A program made the position numbers and the translations under genes. DNA of 41,480 nucleotides from Candidatus Eiseniibacteriota bacterium (GTDB taxonomy: Bacteria; Eisenbacteria; RBG-16-71-46). The stretch spans positions 1 through 41,480 of the forward strand of contig JACRIW010000034.1 of the NCBI GenBank assembly GCA_016215625.1. Reading direction: 5' to 3'. How positions within the stretch are numbered: the first letter of the stretch is position 1; the number at the start of each line of letters is the position of its first letter. The notes below the pieces were generated by a model. The model saw nothing but the letters and a program-made list of their open reading frames with translations, searched no databases and was not told where the DNA came from. Of this stretch, positions 1-7,152 are shown one piece after another.

Positions 1-323
1 AACGTCGGCATCGTCGCGTTGCTGCGCGCGCGCTTCGCCGCGCGGATCTCCATCGCGTAGCGGATGAAGTCGTCGCCGTTCGGGTTCACGTTCTCCAGCT
101 CTTCCGGCCAGCGCAACCCGGCGTTGAGGAGCTCGAGCGCGAGTTCGGCGAGCTCGCTGTCGGTCTCGTAGTGCTCGGTCAGCTCGACGACGTCGTCGAT
201 CGGGCCGATCTCTTCCATCTCGTCGAGCGTGCGCGCCGGCGCCGGCGACGTCTCAGCGGGCGCAGCGATCGCGGGAGCGGCCGCGTCCGTGGCGCTGGTG
301 GTACCAACTGCATCCCTGTTCAT
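1..323 (-). CDS. Unrecognised protein, N-terminal 107 residues (cut by window edge)
   Basis: The minus-strand frame is open from an ATG at 321-323 to the left edge, so only the N-terminus is visible. An SD-like GGGGGAGAG (325-333) stands just before the ATG and fixes the start. Residues 1-32 are Ala/Thr/Pro-rich and look disordered. From about residue 33 the chain is acidic and probably helical (LDEMEEIGPIDDVVELTEHY), followed by a segment reading NPNGDDFIRYAMEIRAAKRA. I do not recognise the family and assign no function. It is the last gene of the minus-strand run, separated from the gene upstream by about 95 bp holding an AT-rich island and a hairpin, so it probably has its own promoter. 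Confidence 0.7.
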   Translation of the reverse strand, partial: MNRDAVGTTSATDAAAPAIAAPAETSPAPARTLDEMEEIGPIDDVVELTEHYETDSELAELALELLNAGLRWPEELENVNPNGDDFIRYAMEIRAAKRARSNATMPT

Positions 324-329
324 ACTCTC

Positions 330-350
330 CCCCATGCATTTCACATGGGG
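330..350 (-). promoter_or_regulatory. 7-bp perfect hairpin overlapping the Shine-Dalgarno of the left-edge gene
   Basis: CCCCATG (330-336) and CATGGGG (344-350) form a perfect inverted repeat around a 7-nt loop. In the minus-strand mRNA the 3' arm supplies the first four G of the GGGGGAGAG Shine-Dalgarno, so folding would hide part of the ribosome site. This is seen directly; a regulatory role is inference. Confidence 0.5.
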
Positions 351-357
351 AAACTCG

Positions 358-395
358 TCGTAACTGTTTATGTATTATGTAAACCAACATCTGGA
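358..395 (-). promoter_or_regulatory. AT-rich promoter/operator candidate with inverted repeat GTTTA-N9-TAAAC
   Basis: An island of A/T in a roughly 70% GC region carries the 19-bp interrupted palindrome at 366-384 (GTTTA...TAAAC). On the minus strand CATAAT (374-379) matches five of six bases of a -10 box about 50 nt before the ATG at 323. I see no good -35 box at 17 bp, so an activator-dependent or alternative-sigma promoter is as likely as a sigma-70 one. Confidence 0.35.
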
Positions 396-417
396 CGTCG
401 CGCCGGACATGCCTCGC

Positions 418-1596
418 TCACCCGGGCATCGGCGCCGCGACGCTCGCTCTCGTCGGACCCGGCGCCCTCGCCCGGCTCGACGGATCCTCCGCGTTCACCT
501 CCACGCCCGTGAGCGCGTATTCGCTCTCCGCTTCCGGCCAGCTCAGCGTCAGGAACAGGCACGCATCGCCGAACAGGAATCCGGTCACGTACTCCGGATC
601 GATGCGCATCGTGTCACCCATCGGCCGGTACGCCCTCAGGCGTTCGCCGGCGACGAGCCCCGCCAGCCGCCAGACCGCGTCCCAGGCCGCGAGCTGCATC
701 GCCAGACGGCCGTACCTCAGCCGGTCGCCCATGGTTCGTGTGGCCGCCAGGCCGAACGCCGAGGCCGCCATGCCGACCTCGGCGACGATCGGCCCCGAGT
801 CCGGGTCGGCTCCGCCTTTGGAACTCCCCTTCGGGTATTCGCGAAAGCCCGCGAGCCAGCCGCGCTCGCACCAGAACGCTCGCGTGTAGCGCCCGTACCA
901 CGTGCGCGCCAGTTCCGGCGCGAGCAGGCGCAGCATCCCGAAGCGCAGCGACAGGTCGCAGCCGCGCGGCGCGGATCGGGCGAACGGCGGCCGGTCACCG
1001 ACGAGGCTCGACGGAAGCCCGGTCGCGTCGTCCATCGCGTGCTCGAGCACCCAGGCGTGATGGCGCTCGATCCGCCATGCGGCGTCGCACGTGCCGTCGA
1101 TGCGGTCCGACACGGCGAGCGCGACCAGCGGCGGCACGGTGTCGAACGGCCAGCGGATGCCGGGAAACGAATCGAGCGGTCCACCACCCGCCTCGTCGAG
1201 TTCGTCGCGCAGTACGGCACACAGCGCGCGGCGCTCGTCGTCGTACCTGCCGTCTCCGCTCGCCTCGCGGTACACGCCGTGCGCCAGCGCCAGCCAGCCG
1301 ACGTACACACCCTGGCGCACGCCCGCGCGCAGCGTCGAGGGCTCGCCGATCGTCCTGCGCACGGTCTCTCTCGCCGAATCGAGCATCGCGCGTGAAGCGG
1401 CGAGCGCATGCTCGCGCGGTACGTCGCCCGTTCGGCTGCGTGCGGCCAGCGCGATCGCGGGAAACACGAACGGGAACAGGTCGCCCTCGGGAAAGCCGCC
1501 GCACTCGTCGAGCGCGCGGTTCGAGTACGCCGTCACGTCGAGCGAGCGCACCACGAACGCGCGCGCGAGCCGGCGGCGTATCGCCCCCGTGATCAT
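418..1596 (-). CDS. Unrecognised about 392-aa protein, possibly an alpha/alpha-toroid fold
   Basis: The start is placed at the ATG at 1594-1596 because GGGAGCGGGAG stands directly in front of it. A GTG 36 bp upstream (1630-1632) falls inside a hairpin and has no ribosome site. The sequence is helix-rich, with Gly/Trp/Pro turns typical of alpha/alpha barrels: a WPFDTVPPLVALAVSD segment and, in the C-terminal half, GFREYPKG followed by DPDSGPIVAEVGMAASAFGLAATR. The latter recalls the 'D-SGP' stretches of linalool dehydratase/isomerase-like and related toroid proteins, but the resemblance is from memory and weak. There is no clear signal peptide. It lies downstream of leuS after a terminator-like hairpin. 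Substrate and role are unknown. Confidence 0.7.
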   Translation of the reverse strand: MITGAIRRRLARAFVVRSLDVTAYSNRALDECGGFPEGDLFPFVFPAIALAARSRTGDVPREHALAASRAMLDSARETVRRTIGEPSTLRAGVRQGVYVGWLALAHGVYREASGDGRYDDERRALCAVLRDELDEAGGGPLDSFPGIRWPFDTVPPLVALAVSDRIDGTCDAAWRIERHHAWVLEHAMDDATGLPSSLVGDRPPFARSAPRGCDLSLRFGMLRLLAPELARTWYGRYTRAFWCERGWLAGFREYPKGSSKGGADPDSGPIVAEVGMAASAFGLAATRTMGDRLRYGRLAMQLAAWDAVWRLAGLVAGERLRAYRPMGDTMRIDPEYVTGFLFGDACLFLTLSWPEAESEYALTGVEVNAEDPSSRARAPGPTRASVAAPMPG

Positions 1597-1621
1597 CTCC
1601 CGCTCCCGGCCGGCACACGAA

Positions 1622-1654
1622 GGGCCCGGCACGCGTGCACCGCGCGCCGGGCCC
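1622..1654 (-). terminator. Hairpin between leuS and the downstream gene (no U-tract)
   Basis: GGGCCCGGC (1622-1630) pairs with GCCGGGCCC (1646-1654); after one mismatch four more pairs close a 5-nt loop. It sits 24 nt past the leuS stop. No run of T follows on the minus strand, so it would be a GC-only terminator or a 3'-end stabiliser. Confidence 0.45.
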
Positions 1655-1678
1655 GTTCGCCACGCCGCCGCGGCATGA

Positions 1679-4117
1679 TCAGCCCGCGACCACCACGTTG
1701 AGCAGCTTGTCCTTCACGTGGATCACTTTCTTGATCGTGCCGGCCTCGACGTACTTCTTCACGCGCTCGTCCGCGAACGCCACCGACTGCACGTCGTCCT
1801 GCGATGCGCCGCGCGGCAGGTCCAGCGTCGCCCGGAGCTTGCCGTTCACCTGCACGGCGACCGTCACCGTGTCCTCGACGCAGAGCGCCGGGTCGAACGC
1901 CGGGAACGGTTCGTACGCGAGCGTGTGCGTGTGCCCCAGCCGCGACCACAGCTCCTCGGCCAGGTGCGGCGCGAACGGCGCGATCACGAGCACGAACGGC
2001 TCGAGGATCTCGCGCGAACGCGTCGCCATGGGATTGATCTCGTTCACGAACACCATCATCTGCGCGATGGCCGTGTTGAACTTGAGGTCCTCGACGTCCT
2101 GGCCGACCTTGGCGATCGTCTTGTGGAGCACGCGCTGCGCCTCGACCGGCGCCGGCTCGTCCGTGAACGCGTTCGAGCCGTCCTCGTTCACGTACAGGCG
2201 CCACACGCGGTCGAGGAACCGCATGATGCCCTCCACGCCCTTCGAGCTCCACGGCTTCATGGCCTCGAGCGGGCCCATGAACATCTCGAAGATGCGCAGC
2301 GAGTCCGCGCCGTACTGGTCGATCATCACGTTCGGGTCGACGACGTTGCCCCAGCGCTTCGACATCTTGCGGCCGTCCTCGCCGAGGATGATGCCCTGGT
2401 GCACGAGCTTGACGAACGGCTCCTTCGTGCTCACCACGCCGATGTCGTAAAGCACCTTGTGCCAGAAGCGCGCGTAGAGCAGGTGCAGCACGGCATGCTC
2501 GGCGCCGCCCACGTAGAGGTCCACCGGCATCCAGTACTTCTCCTTGGCCGGGTCCACGAGGCGGTCGGGATTCTTCGGGTCGATGAAGCGCAGGTAGTAC
2601 CAGCACGAGCCGGCCCACTGCGGCATCGTGTTCGTCTCGCGGCGCGCCGGCGCGCCCGTCACGGGATCGGTCGCCTTCAGCCACTCCTCGGCGTTCGCGA
2701 GCGGGCTCTCTCCCGTTCCCGACGGCTTGTACTCCTCGAGGTCCGGCAGCCGCAGCGGCAGCTGGCTCTCGGGCAGCGGCCGGTGCTGGCCGTCCGCCCA
2801 CACGATCGGGAACGGTTCACCCCAGTAGCGCTGGCGCGAGAACGCCCAGTCGCGCAGCTTGTAGTTCACGGCCTTCTGACCGAGTCCGCGCTCGGCGAGC
2901 CATGCGGTGATCTTCGGGATCGCGTCCACGGGCTTGAGCCCGTCGATCGAGAACGCGCCGCCGGGCGCGGTCGAGTTCACGATCGTGCCTTCGTCGGTTT
3001 CGGTGAACGCGGCGCTCTGCACGTCGCCGCCCGAGACGACTTCACGAATGGTGAGAGCGAACTCCTTCGCGAACTCCCAGTCGCGCTCGTCGTGCGCGGG
3101 CACGGCCATGATCGCGCCGGTGCCGTAGCCCATCATCACGTAGTCGGCGATCCAGATCGGCAGCTTCTCGCCGTTCACGGGATTGATCGCGTGTCCGCCG
3201 GTGAAGACGCCGGTCTTCTTCTTGTCCTGCTGGCGCTCGAGGTCGCTCTTGCGCCGCGTCGCCTCGACGTACGCCTCCACGGCCGCGCGCTGCGCCTCGG
3301 TCGTGAGCACGCCGACGAGCGGATGCTCGGGCGCGAGCACCATGTAGGTCGCGCCGAACAGCGTGTCGGGGCGCGTCGTGAAGATGCGCAGGTTGCCCTT
3401 CACGCCGTCGAGCGCGAAGTCCACCTCGGCGCCCGTCGAACGTCCGATCCATTCCTTCTGCATGACGAGCGTGCCGTTCGGCCACTCGACCAGGTCGAGA
3501 TCGTCGAGCAGGCGGTCGGCGTACTCGGTGATCTTCAGCACCCACTGGCGCATCGGCTGGCGAATGACTTCGAAGCCGCCGACCTCGGACTTGCCGTCCA
3601 CGACCTCTTCGTTCGCGAGCACCGTGCCCAGCTCGGGGCACCAGTTCACGGGGATCTCCGCGACGTACGCGAGCCCGCGCTCGTAGAGCTTCAGGAAGAT
3701 CCACTGCGTCCAGCGGTAGTAGGCCGGATCGGTGGTGTCCACCTCGCGATCCCAGTCGTACGACAGTCCCGCACGCTGCATCTGCTGGCGGAAGTTGTCG
3801 ATGTTCTGCTTCGTCGTGATCGCCGGATGCACGCCGGTCTTGACCGCGTACTGTTCCGCCGGAAGCCCGAACGCGTCCCAGCCCGTGCAGTGCAGGACGT
3901 TGAAGCCCTTCATGCGCTTGAAGCGGCTGAGGATGTCCGTCGCCGTGTAGCCCTCGATGTGGCCCACGTGCAGGCCGGCGCCCGAGGGATACGGGAACAT
4001 GTCGAGGCAGTAGAACTTCGGCTGGGTGGTGTCGTCGCTCGCGGCGAACGTCCTGTGCTCGAGCCAGTACTTCTGCCAGCGGGGTTCGACTTCGGCGAAG
4101 GGGAAACGCTTGCTCAT
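1679..4117 (-). CDS. leuS: Leucyl-tRNA synthetase
   Basis: Class I aminoacyl-tRNA synthetase that charges tRNA-Leu in the cytoplasm. The 812 residues are somewhat shorter than the E. coli enzyme (about 860). The HIGH motif appears as HVGH (50-53) in the family context [20 protein letters not shown]. The KMSKS loop is KMSKR (584-588). The CP1 editing domain (about 220-420) contains [20 protein letters not shown] and [15 protein letters not shown], the latter including the conserved editing Asp region. The anticodon-binding and C-terminal domains follow from about 640. The ATG has GGAAGAG three nt upstream, and this ribosome site lies in the 3' arm of a 10-bp inverted repeat. In enterobacteria leuS precedes lptE-holA; here it follows holA, so the same three genes are kept in a different order. 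Confidence 0.98.
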   Translation of the reverse strand: MSKRFPFAEVEPRWQKYWLEHRTFAASDDTTQPKFYCLDMFPYPSGAGLHVGHIEGYTATDILSRFKRMKGFNVLHCTGWDAFGLPAEQYAVKTGVHPAITTKQNIDNFRQQMQRAGLSYDWDREVDTTDPAYYRWTQWIFLKLYERGLAYVAEIPVNWCPELGTVLANEEVVDGKSEVGGFEVIRQPMRQWVLKITEYADRLLDDLDLVEWPNGTLVMQKEWIGRSTGAEVDFALDGVKGNLRIFTTRPDTLFGATYMVLAPEHPLVGVLTTEAQRAAVEAYVEATRRKSDLERQQDKKKTGVFTGGHAINPVNGEKLPIWIADYVMMGYGTGAIMAVPAHDERDWEFAKEFALTIREVVSGGDVQSAAFTETDEGTIVNSTAPGGAFSIDGLKPVDAIPKITAWLAERGLGQKAVNYKLRDWAFSRQRYWGEPFPIVWADGQHRPLPESQLPLRLPDLEEYKPSGTGESPLANAEEWLKATDPVTGAPARRETNTMPQWAGSCWYYLRFIDPKNPDRLVDPAKEKYWMPVDLYVGGAEHAVLHLLYARFWHKVLYDIGVVSTKEPFVKLVHQGIILGEDGRKMSKRWGNVVDPNVMIDQYGADSLRIFEMFMGPLEAMKPWSSKGVEGIMRFLDRVWRLYVNEDGSNAFTDEPAPVEAQRVLHKTIAKVGQDVEDLKFNTAIAQMMVFVNEINPMATRSREILEPFVLVIAPFAPHLAEELWSRLGHTHTLAYEPFPAFDPALCVEDTVTVAVQVNGKLRATLDLPRGASQDDVQSVAFADERVKKYVEAGTIKKVIHVKDKLLNVVVAG

Positions 4118-4118
4118 G

Positions 4119-4163
4119 GGCTCTTCCGGGTGAAGGTGGAGCGCGGAAGATAGCGGAAGAGCC
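4119..4163 (-). promoter_or_regulatory. 10-bp perfect inverted repeat enclosing the leuS ribosome-binding site
   Basis: GGCTCTTCCG (4119-4128) and CGGAAGAGCC (4154-4163) are exact inverted copies separated by 25 nt. In the leuS mRNA the downstream arm CGGAAGAGCC includes the GGAAGAG Shine-Dalgarno, one base before the CCATG start context. Pairing would block translation. No T-box features (AGGGTGG-type bulge, long leader) are visible. The control function is inferred. Confidence 0.5.
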
Positions 4164-4207
4164 GAGCGATCGTCACGCCGTGCGGAGCGCTCGCGCGCGC
4201 CGCGGAC

Positions 4208-5263
4208 TCAGGCGCCCGCGACCTCGCGCGTGGCCATCTCGAGCGCGAGCCGCACGTCGGTGCGTCCGCCCTTCCACGCCGCTTCGGCGCGATAGACGGC
4301 GTCGAGCCCACGCGCGAGCGCGCGCGGATCCTTGCGGCGCCCGAGCGCCTGCGAGGCTTCGCGGAACCGCGCCCAGCCGCCGAGCGCGCCGCCGACGAGG
4401 TTGGCGAGCGAGAAGAGGATGCCGCCCTCGCTCTCCCCTTCGGCGAGGATGCGCCCGAGCCGCTTCGCGGCGAGCGCGACGTCGCCCTTCGCGACCGCGA
4501 CGAGGTATTCGTCGAGTTCCGCGCCGACGACCGGCCGCGAGACTTCCGCGACGTCGGCCTTCGTCACCTTGCCCGCGTTCGCGCACCACGCGACGAGCTT
4601 GCCGAGTTCGTTGAAGAACGTCGGCGTCTCCCCTTCGCACGCCTGCACGAGCGCCTCGAGCGCGCCGGCTTCGGCGGTCAGCCCCTCGCGCGCGAGGCGC
4701 TTCTGCCCCCACGCGAGCAGGTCGGAAGCGTTCGGCGGGTCGGCCTGCCAGCGGACGGCGGCGGCCGAACGCGCCGGTGCGAGCTTCGCGCGCTCCTTGT
4801 CAGCGGCCGACTCCACGAGCACGAGGCACGAATCGCCCGCCGGGCGCGACATGCCCTCGGCGAGCGCGGCGACGCGCTTCTCGCTGCGCAGCAGGTCCTC
4901 GACGTCGAAGACGATCGTCAGCTCGCGCGGCGAGAACATGGACACGTTGTGGAACGCGGCGAGGATCTCGTCCACGCCGTTCTCACGCACCCACAGCACG
5001 CGCGCGACCGGCGCGTCGGGAACCGCCTGCGACCACGCACGCCGCCACTCGGCGAGGAACGCGGCCTTCAGCGACTCGTCGTCGCCCTCGATCCACAACG
5101 TGGAGGGGAACCGGCCCGCGTACGCCGCGTCGAGCAGCGCGAAGCCCCCGCTCGGCGCGACGGCCTTCGCGGCGGTGCGCTTCGCGGGCGCCCCCTCACC
5201 AGCCTTCGACCGACCGGCTGAGGATTTCGTCTGCGATCTTGTCGACGGCTTCTTTTCGGGCAT
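4208..5263 (-). CDS. holA: DNA polymerase III delta subunit
   Basis: Clamp-loader subunit that opens the beta sliding clamp during replication. The 351-aa length is normal once an unusual 35-residue Lys/Ser/Ala-rich N-terminal tail is discounted. The domain begins near residue 40 (FALLDAAYAGRFPSTLWIEG). The family signature around TPTFFNELGKLVAWC (about residue 215) corresponds to the 'NELEKL' helix of delta proteins, and helical domain III follows. The start overlaps the end of lptE by 68 bp; the overlap covers most of the basic tail, so a later start is possible. Gene order lptE-holA-leuS supports the call. The protein acts in the cytosol with gamma/tau and delta prime, which are not encoded here. 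Confidence 0.88.
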   Translation of the reverse strand: MPEKKPSTRSQTKSSAGRSKAGEGAPAKRTAAKAVAPSGGFALLDAAYAGRFPSTLWIEGDDESLKAAFLAEWRRAWSQAVPDAPVARVLWVRENGVDEILAAFHNVSMFSPRELTIVFDVEDLLRSEKRVAALAEGMSRPAGDSCLVLVESAADKERAKLAPARSAAAVRWQADPPNASDLLAWGQKRLAREGLTAEAGALEALVQACEGETPTFFNELGKLVAWCANAGKVTKADVAEVSRPVVGAELDEYLVAVAKGDVALAAKRLGRILAEGESEGGILFSLANLVGGALGGWARFREASQALGRRKDPRALARGLDAVYRAEAAWKGGRTDVRLALEMATREVAGA

Positions 5264-5726
5264 CGAGCGGGTCTCGCGCCTTCTGGCCGGGAACGTCCAC
5301 GGTGTAGTAGTTCACCGTGCGCACGATCTCGTCGGTCCACAGTTCGCGGTTCTTGACGAGGTCCTTGAACGTGACCTGCACGCCGATCGTGATGCGGTAC
5401 TCCTGCGCGCGGGCCGCGTCCGTGAACCCGAACACGGCGTTCTTGTACTGCGTCACCTTGCCGCGCACGACGCAGTTCGCGGACTTCTCGTCCACGACCT
5501 TGAGGTGGTTGTCGCGCACGAAACGCTGCGACACCGCGGTGGTGATCTCCTGCTCCAGCGTGTACTCGGTCGTGCCGTTCTCGAACACCGGAATGGCCAC
5601 GGCCTTCAGGTGCGAGGGCAGCAGCGCCGGGCTGGTCGTGTAGCCGCACGAGGCAAGCGAAAGCCCCGCGGCCAGCAGCGCGGCCAGCGAGGCCGCGCGA
5701 AGCGCGCGGGGCTTGCGGTCAGGCAG
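5196..5726 (-). CDS. lptE: LPS-assembly lipoprotein LptE, apparently with a non-AUG start
   Basis: LptE plugs the LptD outer-membrane channel that inserts LPS. The first standard start in frame (GTG at 5600) would give only 134 aa and lose the export signal. Upstream the same frame reads a clean lipoprotein signal, basic PDRKPRALR, a hydrophobic Ala/Leu core, and lipobox LASC followed by GY. That CGY start and the following LP-x-H-L-KAVAIPVFENGT are typical of LptE. Between the in-frame stop at 5778-5780 and the GTG there is no ATG, GTG or TTG. Candidates are CTG (5724-5726, used here, five nt from the stop of the response regulator) or ATT (5733-5735, nine nt after GAGG). Translation is probably coupled to the upstream gene. 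The family call is firm; the exact start is not. Confidence 0.8.
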   Translation of the reverse strand: MPDRKPRALRAASLAALLAAGLSLASCGYTTSPALLPSHLKAVAIPVFENGTTEYTLEQEITTAVSQRFVRDNHLKVVDEKSANCVVRGKVTQYKNAVFGFTDAARAQEYRITIGVQVTFKDLVKNRELWTDEIVRTVNYYTVDVPGQKARDPLDARKEAVDKIADEILSRSVEGW

Positions 5727-7152
5727 CGGAAGAATGGGACTGTGCCTCGTCTTCCTTCGAGTGGATGCCGTAGAGCTTCATGCGGTAGCGGAGCTTGTCG
5801 CGCTTGAGGTTGAGCAGCTCCGCCGTGCGGCTCTGGTTCCACTTGGTAGCATACGAGGCACGCATGATCAAGGAACGCTCGAGTTCCTCGACGAGCGGCT
5901 CGAACGGGATGCCCGTCGCCGGGATCACGCCCTGCAGCACCTCGTCCACGCGCTGGCCGAGCGTGGCCTCGGACGCCGCCCGCGCGCGCGGCGCGAGCTT
6001 CAGGTGCTGCACGTCGAGCACCTCGGCGTTCTCGAGCAGGATGGTGCGCTCGAAGAGGTTCTTCAGCTCGCGGATGTTGCCCGGCCAGGCGTACTCGTTG
6101 AGCACGCGCTGCGCGGCCGGCGACATCTCGCGGAACGGCTTCTTGAACTGCTTCGAGAAGCGCTCCATGAACAGCCGCGCGAGCGGCACGACGTCCTCGT
6201 GGCGGTCGCGCAGCGGCGGCACGAAGAGCGGCACGACCTTGAGGCGGTAGTAGAGATCCTCGCGGAACGTCCCCTCCCGCACCATCTTCTCGAGGTCCTG
6301 GTTGGTCGCCGAGATGATGCGCAGGTTGACCGCGATGTCCTTCGTGCCGCCGACGCGCTTGAACGTGCGCCGCTCGAGCACGCGCAGCAGCTTCACCTGG
6401 AGCATCGGCGCCATCTCACCGATCTCGTCGAGGAACAGCGTGCCGCCGTTCGCGAGCTCCATGAGGCCGAGCTTCTGCGCACGCGCGTCGGTGAACGCAC
6501 CCTTCTCGTGGCCGAACAGTTCGCTCTCGAGCAGCTCGCCCGGGATCGCGGCGCAGTTGATCTCGACGAACGGCTGAGAGTGCCGCGCGCTCATCCGGTG
6601 GATGAGGTTCGCGAAGTACTCCTTGCCCGTGCCGCTCTCGCCCTCGATGAGCACGCTGGTGGTGTCGCCGCGCGCCACCTGCTCGGCGATCGCGTAGGCC
6701 TCCTGCATCGCCGGGCTCGCCGAGTGCAGGTAGTCGTCGTCGGCGAACGCCTGATGGCGCAGGCGCCGCAGTTCGAGCCAGATCTTCTGCGACTCGAGCG
6801 CGCGCGCCGCGATGGCGAGCAGTTCCTCGCTCTGGAACGGCTTCTTCACGAACCAGAACGCCCCCGCGCTCATGGCTTCGACGGCCGTCTCGAGCTCGCC
6901 GAACGCGGTCATGAGCACGACCGACACCTCCGGCTGCAGGCGCTTCACCTCGCGCAGCAGGTCCAGGCCCGTGCCGTCGGGCAGCTTGAGGTCGAAGAAC
7001 GCCATGTCGGGCATGTCGCGCTCGATCGCGGCACGCGCCTCGCGCACCGAGCCGGCGCTGGTCACGGTGTAACCGTCGTTCTCGAGGGCCTGGCAGACGA
7101 AGTGCCGGATGGAGTCCTGATCGTCCACGACCAGGATGTTGGCCTTGCTCAT
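5719..7152 (-). CDS. NtrC-family sigma-54-dependent response regulator
   Basis: Three-domain transcription activator, 477 aa. The receiver domain (1-120) has acidic residues D10/D11, phospho-acceptor D54 (FFDLKLPDG), T82 and K104. The AAA+ domain has Walker A GESGTGKE (171-178), Walker B GGTLFLDE (236-243) and the sigma-54 contact loop as GAFTDA (218-223) instead of the commonest GAFTGA. The C-terminal Fis-type helix-turn-helix reads NQSRTAELLNLKRDKLRYRM. The ATG overlaps the stop of the histidine kinase in an ATGA junction, so the two form a coupled two-component system. Targets are unknown. Its stop lies inside the start region of lptE, so the pair may be co-transcribed with envelope and translation genes. 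Confidence 0.95.
   Translation of the reverse strand: MSKANILVVDDQDSIRHFVCQALENDGYTVTSAGSVREARAAIERDMPDMAFFDLKLPDGTGLDLLREVKRLQPEVSVVLMTAFGELETAVEAMSAGAFWFVKKPFQSEELLAIAARALESQKIWLELRRLRHQAFADDDYLHSASPAMQEAYAIAEQVARGDTTSVLIEGESGTGKEYFANLIHRMSARHSQPFVEINCAAIPGELLESELFGHEKGAFTDARAQKLGLMELANGGTLFLDEIGEMAPMLQVKLLRVLERRTFKRVGGTKDIAVNLRIISATNQDLEKMVREGTFREDLYYRLKVVPLFVPPLRDRHEDVVPLARLFMERFSKQFKKPFREMSPAAQRVLNEYAWPGNIRELKNLFERTILLENAEVLDVQHLKLAPRARAASEATLGQRVDEVLQGVIPATGIPFEPLVEELERSLIMRASYATKWNQSRTAELLNLKRDKLRYRMKLYGIHSKEDEAQSHSSAA

Noticed and set aside
1718..4153. Plus-strand 811-codon frame opposite leuS
   Set aside because: Antisense shadow; leuS carries all synthetase signatures.
4118..4207. 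T-box riboswitch before leuS
   Set aside because: The gap is only 90 bp, without a T-box sequence, specifier stem or terminator/antiterminator pair; only the SD-covering inverted repeat is present.
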